DNA of 38,193 nucleotides, from contig CAISOB010000057.1 in the NCBI GenBank assembly GCA_903886975.1, positions 1 to 38,193 of the forward strand, read 5' to 3'. Each line of letters opens with the position of its first letter. The first letter of the stretch is position 1. The DNA comes from an uncultured beta proteobacterium (GTDB lineage: Bacteria > Pseudomonadota > Gammaproteobacteria > Burkholderiales > Rhodocyclaceae). Both the position numbers and the translations under genes were made by a program. The notes below the pieces were generated by a model. The model was not told the origin of the DNA. It worked only from the letters and a program-made list of their open reading frames with translations, and made no database searches. Below, piece after piece: positions 34,006 to 38,193 of the stretch.

Positions 34006-35340
34006 TTAAACGGTGGCCTTGAAGAAGCCGCTTCCCGCGCGCTGAACATCGGGCGGAACCAGGCACTTCTTGTTTTCAATGTGGTATGCGAACTCGTCAC
34101 GGAAATGCTTGACGAAACTCTGCACCGGCATGGCTGCCGCGTCGCCGAGCGCACAGATCGTCCGGCCCATGATGTTGGGCGTCATGCTGGTAAGCAGATC
34201 GAGATCATCCGGCCGCCCCTGCGCGTGCTCGATGCGGCTGATGATGCGGTACATCCAGTTGGTGCCTTCGCGGCAGGGCGTACACTGCCCGCAGGACTCT
34301 TCGTAGTAGAAGTAGGACAGGCGCTCGAGCGCTTTGACCATGCAGGTCGTCTCGTCCATCACGATGACCGCGCCGGAACCGAGCATCGACCCGGCCTTGG
34401 CGATTGAATCGTAGTCCATCGTGCAGTCCATCATGATCGTGCCCGGCAGGACCGGCGCCGACGATCCGCCCGGGATGCAGGCCTTGAGCTGGCGACCGCC
34501 GCGCATGCCGCCGGCCATTTCGAGCAGGGTCGAGAACGGCGTGCCGAGCGGGACTTCGTAATTGCCCGGCTTGTTGACATGGCCGGAGACCGAAAAGAGC
34601 TTGGTGCCGCCGTTGTTCGGCTTGCCGGTCTCGAGGTAGGCGTCGCCGCCCATGTTGATGATGAAGGGGACGGCGGCGAAAGTCTCGGTGTTGTTGATCG
34701 TCGTCGGCTTGCCGTAAAGGCCAAAGCTTGCCGGGAACGGCGGCTTGTAGCGCGGCTGCCCTTTCTTGCCTTCGATCGATTCGAGCAGCGCGGTTTCCTC
34801 GCCGCAGATATAGGCGCCGTAACCGTGATGCGCAAAAAGCTGGAAGTCGAAGCCCGAGCCGAGGATGTTCTTGCCGAGCAGACCGGCAGCGGCCGCTTCG
34901 GCCAGCGCTTCCTCGAAGCGCGTATAAACCGCCCAGACTTCGCCGTGGATGTAGTTGTAACCGCAGCCTGCGCCCATCGCATAGCCGGCGATGATCATGC
35001 CCTCGATCACCGAATGCGGATTGAACAGCAGGAGATCCCTGTCCTTGAACGTTCCGGGCTCGCCTTCGTCGGAATTGCAGACGACGTACTTGTCGCCGGC
35101 ATAGGCCTTGGGCATGAAGCTCCACTTGAGGCCGGTCGGGAACCCGGCGCCGCCGCGGCCGCGCAGGAAGGACTTCTTGACTTCGGCGGTCACCTGTTCG
35201 GGCGGGGTTTTCTCGGCCAGGATTTTCTTCAGCGCCGCATAGCCGCCGCGCTTGACGTAGGCGTCCAGCCGCCAGGCGCTGTCGCTCGCAGCGTCAAGGC
35301 CGACGGTGAGCATCGGATTGAGTGCACCGAGGATGGCCAT
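34006..35340 (-). CDS. nuoF: NADH-quinone oxidoreductase subunit F
   Basis: This is the flavoprotein subunit that oxidises NADH, 444 residues. [13 protein letters not shown] and the [14 protein letters not shown] region bind FMN and [16 protein letters not shown] plus the later TICALGD cysteine hold cluster N3. The open frame continues 72 codons upstream through nuoE in another reading, but the start is ATG 35340-35338, sharing one base with the nuoE stop (TAATG). The length is normal. Confidence 0.97.
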   Translation of the reverse strand: MAILGALNPMLTVGLDAASDSAWRLDAYVKRGGYAALKKILAEKTPPEQVTAEVKKSFLRGRGGAGFPTGLKWSFMPKAYAGDKYVVCNSDEGEPGTFKDRDLLLFNPHSVIEGMIIAGYAMGAGCGYNYIHGEVWAVYTRFEEALAEAAAAGLLGKNILGSGFDFQLFAHHGYGAYICGEETALLESIEGKKGQPRYKPPFPASFGLYGKPTTINNTETFAAVPFIINMGGDAYLETGKPNNGGTKLFSVSGHVNKPGNYEVPLGTPFSTLLEMAGGMRGGRQLKACIPGGSSAPVLPGTIMMDCTMDYDSIAKAGSMLGSGAVIVMDETTCMVKALERLSYFYYEESCGQCTPCREGTNWMYRIISRIEHAQGRPDDLDLLTSMTPNIMGRTICALGDAAAMPVQSFVKHFRDEFAYHIENKKCLVPPDVQRAGSGFFKATV

Positions 35341-35813
35341 TATTCGAGCTCCGAGAGCAGTTTGTCGATTTGCTCGGGCAGCATCGAACTGCACATCCGG
35401 CGATTGTTGAGCAGCATCACCGGCGCGTCGCCGCAGGCCCCCATGCATTCGCCCTGCTTGAGCGTGAACTTGCCGTCGGCCGTCGTTTCGTCGTAGCCGA
35501 TGCCGAGCTTCTGCTTCAAGTACTCGCCGGCATCGACGGCACCCGAGAGCATGCACGGCAGATTAGTACACACGGTCAATTTATACTTGCCGACCGGTTT
35601 CAAGTCGTACATGGTGTAGAAGCTCGCCACCTCGTAAGCGGCGATCGGCGCCATGCCGAGATAATTGGCGACCGCCTCGATCGCCTCGGAGGAAAGCCAG
35701 CCCTGCTCTTCCTGGGCTATCGCCAGCGCCGCCATTACCGCCGACTGTTGCTGCCCGTCGGGATACTTGGCGATCTCGCGATCGATTTTTTTCTGGGATT
35801 CTGTGGTCAGCAT
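35340..35813 (-). CDS. nuoE: NADH-quinone oxidoreductase subunit E
   Basis: This is a thioredoxin-fold 2Fe-2S subunit (cluster N1a) of the NADH module, 157 residues. The four cluster cysteines are seen in [11 protein letters not shown] and [11 protein letters not shown]. The [16 protein letters not shown] segment is conserved in the family. Its start overlaps the nuoD stop by one base (TGATG), and its stop overlaps the nuoF start. Confidence 0.97.
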   Translation of the reverse strand: MLTTESQKKIDREIAKYPDGQQQSAVMAALAIAQEEQGWLSSEAIEAVANYLGMAPIAAYEVASFYTMYDLKPVGKYKLTVCTNLPCMLSGAVDAGEYLKQKLGIGYDETTADGKFTLKQGECMGACGDAPVMLLNNRRMCSSMLPEQIDKLLSELE

Positions 35814-37066
35814 CAGCGGTCGATCTCGCCAAAAACAATGTCGATTGTGCCGACCATCGTCACCACGTCGGCAATCATGTGGCCCCGCGTCATTTCATCG
35901 AGGGCCGAAAGGTGAACATAACCGGGCGAACGGATCTTCAGCCGGTAGGGCTTGTTCGCGCCGTCGGAAATTGCGTAGATGCCAAACTCGCCCTTCGGGT
36001 GCTCGATCGCCGAGTACACCTGGCCGGCCGGCACGTGCATGCCTTCGGTGCATAGCTTGAAGTGGTGGATCAGCTCTTCCATGTTCGACTTCATGCTCTC
36101 GCGCGGCGGCGGTGCGAATTTGTAGTTGTCGGTGATCACCGGCCCGGGATTGACGCGCAGCCAGTCGATGCACTGCTTGATGATGCGGTTCGACTGGCGC
36201 ATTTCCTCGACGCGTACGAGGTAACGGTCGTAGCAGTCGCCGGTCGTGCCGACCGGAATGTCGAAATCGATGCGGTCATACACTTCGTACGGCTGTTTCT
36301 TGCGCAGGTCCCAGGCGATTCCCGAACCGCGCAGCATCGGTCCGGTGAAGCCGAGCTGCATGGCGCGTTCGGGCGTCACGACGCCGACATCGACGAGGCG
36401 CTGTTTCCAGATGCGGTTGTCGGTGAGCAGGGTTTCGTATTCGTCGACGATCTTCGGGAAGCGGCCGACGAAATCGTCGAGGAAATCGAGCAGCGAGCCG
36501 CTGCGCGTCTCGTTGAGCTTGTTGACCTGCGCAGCATTCTTCCACTTCGACGCCTTGTACTTCGGCATGCTGTCCGGCAGGTCGCGATACACGCCGCCCG
36601 GCCGGTAATACGCGGCATGCCAGCGCGCTCCTGAAACCGCTTCGTAGCAGTCGACCAGGTCCTCGCGCTCGCGCATGGCGTAGAGCATCATGGTCATCGC
36701 GCCGACGTCAAGGCCGTGTGCGCCGATCCACAACAGGTGGTTCAAGACGCGGGTGATCTCGTCGAACATCACGCGGATGTACTGCGCGCGAATCGGCACG
36801 TCGATGCCGGCCAGCCGTTCGATGGCCATGCAGTAGGCATGCTCGTTGCACATCATCGACATGTAGTCAAGGCGGTCCATGTACGGAACCGACTGGATCC
36901 AGGTGCGGTTTTCGGCGAGTTTCTCGGTCGCCCGGTGCAGCATGCCGATGTGCGGGTCGGCGCGCGTGACGACTTCGCCGTCGAGTTCGAGGATCATTCG
37001 CAGGACGCCGTGCGCAGCCGGATGCTGCGGGCCGAAGTTGAGCGTGTAGTTCTGGATATCAGGCAT
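35813..37066 (-). CDS. nuoD: NADH-quinone oxidoreductase subunit D
   Basis: This is the 49-kDa quinone-module subunit, related to NiFe-hydrogenase large chains, 417 residues. [14 protein letters not shown] near the N-terminus holds the quinone-site histidine, and [15 protein letters not shown] holds the conserved tyrosine region. The C-terminus ends VFGEIDR as in other bacteria. It is a free-standing nuoD, not a nuoCD fusion. It overlaps nuoC by eight bases. Confidence 0.97.
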   Translation of the reverse strand: MPDIQNYTLNFGPQHPAAHGVLRMILELDGEVVTRADPHIGMLHRATEKLAENRTWIQSVPYMDRLDYMSMMCNEHAYCMAIERLAGIDVPIRAQYIRVMFDEITRVLNHLLWIGAHGLDVGAMTMMLYAMREREDLVDCYEAVSGARWHAAYYRPGGVYRDLPDSMPKYKASKWKNAAQVNKLNETRSGSLLDFLDDFVGRFPKIVDEYETLLTDNRIWKQRLVDVGVVTPERAMQLGFTGPMLRGSGIAWDLRKKQPYEVYDRIDFDIPVGTTGDCYDRYLVRVEEMRQSNRIIKQCIDWLRVNPGPVITDNYKFAPPPRESMKSNMEELIHHFKLCTEGMHVPAGQVYSAIEHPKGEFGIYAISDGANKPYRLKIRSPGYVHLSALDEMTRGHMIADVVTMVGTIDIVFGEIDR

Positions 37067-37664
37067 TGTCGACGTCCCCGTAGCTCTCTTCGCGAACGAT
37101 TCGCGGCGTGACCTCGCGCGGCTCGATGGTCACCGGTTGATAAATCACGCGCTGCTGCTCGGGGTCGTAACGCATTTCGACGTAACCGTAGATGGGAAAA
37201 TCCTTGCGGAAGGGATGGCCGATGAAACCGTAATCGGTGAGGATGCGGCGCAGGTCGGGGTGGCCCGGGAAAACGATGCCGTAAAGGTCGAAGGCTTCGC
37301 GCTCGAACCAGTTGACCGAATTCCAGACCGGCACCAGCGACGGGATCGACGGGAAATCGTCGTCCGGCGCGAAACAGCGGACGCGCAGGCGCCAGTTGTG
37401 GGTGATCGACACCAGGTGGCTGACCGCGGCATAACGCTTGCCGGTCCATTCGGCGTTGGCCCAGGCCGAATAATCGACGCCGCACAGGTCCATCAGTTCC
37501 TCGAAGCGCAGCTCCGGTTCGTCGCGCAGCGTCGTCATTACCGCGAGGTATTCCGAGGCATCGACGTCGACGGTGAGTTCACCGAGCGCTTCTTGCATGT
37601 TCCCGATACGCTCGGCGAGATGTTTTTGCAGGTTCAGGCGAAGCGCTTCAAGCTTGGCGGACAT
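37059..37664 (-). CDS. nuoC: NADH-quinone oxidoreductase subunit C
   Basis: This is the 30-kDa quinone-module subunit of complex I, 201 residues. [21 protein letters not shown], read in two parts, is the family signature, followed by [15 protein letters not shown]. It has no cofactor and has a structural role between NuoB and NuoD. It is separate from NuoD, as in most proteobacteria outside the enterics, and lies 15 bases after nuoB. Confidence 0.97.
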   Translation of the reverse strand: MSAKLEALRLNLQKHLAERIGNMQEALGELTVDVDASEYLAVMTTLRDEPELRFEELMDLCGVDYSAWANAEWTGKRYAAVSHLVSITHNWRLRVRCFAPDDDFPSIPSLVPVWNSVNWFEREAFDLYGIVFPGHPDLRRILTDYGFIGHPFRKDFPIYGYVEMRYDPEQQRVIYQPVTIEPREVTPRIVREESYGDVDNA

Positions 37665-37679
37665 TACGAACTCTCCGAA

Positions 37680-38156
37680 CTAACGGGCGATGGTGCTGGT
37701 GCGGCGGATCTTGTTCTGCAGCTGGATCAGGCCGTATACCAGGGCCTCCGCGGTCGGCGGGCAGCCCGGAACATAAATATCGACGGGGACGATGCGGTCG
37801 CAGCCGCGCACCACCGAATACGCATAGTGATAATAACCACCGCCGTTGGCGCAGGAACCCATCGAGATCACCCAGCGCGGCTCGGCCATCTGGTCATAGA
37901 CCTTGCGCAGCGCCGGCGCCATCTTGTTGCACAGCGTGCCGGCGACGATCATCACGTCGGCCTGGCGCGGGCTCGGACGGAAAACGATGCCGAAACGGTC
38001 GAGGTCGTAGCGCGAACAGCCGGCGTGAATCATTTCGATCGCGCAACAGGCCAGGCCGAAAGACATCGGCCACATCGAGCCGGTGCGCATGTAGTTGATC
38101 AGCTTGTCGGCTGTCGTGGTGATGAAACCTTCCTGGAGAATGCCGTCAATGCCCAT
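37680..38156 (-). CDS. nuoB: NADH-quinone oxidoreductase subunit B
   Basis: This is the iron-sulfur subunit with the terminal cluster N2, which hands electrons to quinone; 158 residues. The cluster cysteines are the adjacent pair in GLACCAIEM, the one in [12 protein letters not shown] and the one in [10 protein letters not shown]. The length is typical. It starts three bases after the nuoA stop. Confidence 0.97.
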   Translation of the reverse strand: MGIDGILQEGFITTTADKLINYMRTGSMWPMSFGLACCAIEMIHAGCSRYDLDRFGIVFRPSPRQADVMIVAGTLCNKMAPALRKVYDQMAEPRWVISMGSCANGGGYYHYAYSVVRGCDRIVPVDIYVPGCPPTAEALVYGLIQLQNKIRRTSTIAR

Positions 38157-38159
38157 CGC

Positions 38160-38193
38160 TTACTCCCAATCCAGCGCGCCTTTGGCCCAGGCA
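38160..38193 (-). CDS. nuoA: NADH-quinone oxidoreductase subunit A (partial, C-terminal end)
   Basis: Only the last ten or so codons are inside the window: they read AWAKGALDWE followed by TAA (38162-38160). The KGAL-W-E ending is the usual C-terminus of NuoA, and its place directly before nuoB fits. The start and the operon promoter lie beyond the right edge. Confidence 0.8.
   Translation of the reverse strand, partial: AWAKGALDWE

Noticed and set aside
1..38193. CRISPR array, tRNA or rRNA genes
   Set aside because: No regularly spaced direct repeats and no tRNA cloverleaf or rRNA-like stretches were seen on reading through both strands; the only repeated units are the three palindromic elements and the dctP duplication.

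Overview
The window looks like chromosomal DNA of a GC-rich betaproteobacterium, most likely of the Rhodocyclales type. This is inferred from protein character, from the intact nuoA-N order and from the Nudix gene directly behind nuoN. No 16S or other marker is present, so the taxonomy is an inference.

Region 1 (1-12354, minus strand) is a carbohydrate or sugar-acid catabolic cluster. In transcription order it encodes a long divergent transaldolase-family protein, a DHDPS/HOGA-type lyase, a D-2-hydroxyacid dehydrogenase, a KDG-kinase-like PfkB kinase, an RpiB-like isomerase with altered active-site residues, a transketolase split into two subunits, an SDR oxidoreductase, a TRAP binding protein (copy 2), a zinc alcohol dehydrogenase, a second TRAP binding protein (copy 1), the small TRAP permease, and the start of the large TRAP permease, which leaves the window at base 1. 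Three start points (before the transaldolase gene and before each binding-protein gene) share one promoter/operator arrangement with identical spacing, so the region is probably one regulon. Its regulator is not in the window. The substrate cannot be read from sequence; a carboxylated or otherwise acidic sugar is the best guess. Three copies of a dispersed palindromic repeat lie between the genes.

Region 2 (12355-18704) is a mixed stretch. It holds a possible gene remnant, a 52-residue membrane protein, a MAPEG-family protein, a small exported protein of unknown function, an MFS transporter, a gene-poor stretch of about 740 bp, an aldo/keto reductase, and a chagasin-type cysteine-protease inhibitor convergent with a papain-like protease gene.

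Region 3 (18705-23458, plus strand) is a two-gene signalling operon: a membrane hybrid histidine kinase and a REC-PAS-GGDEF-EAL cyclic-di-GMP protein. The 3' end of the second gene overlaps, in antisense, the end of the Nudix gene.

Region 4 (23306-38193, minus strand) is the NADH:ubiquinone oxidoreductase (complex I) operon nuoA(partial)-B-C-D-E-F-G-H-I-J-K-L-M-N. It is tightly packed with several ATGA/TGATG-type junctions, and is followed by an intrinsic terminator and an ADP-ribose-pyrophosphatase-like Nudix gene.
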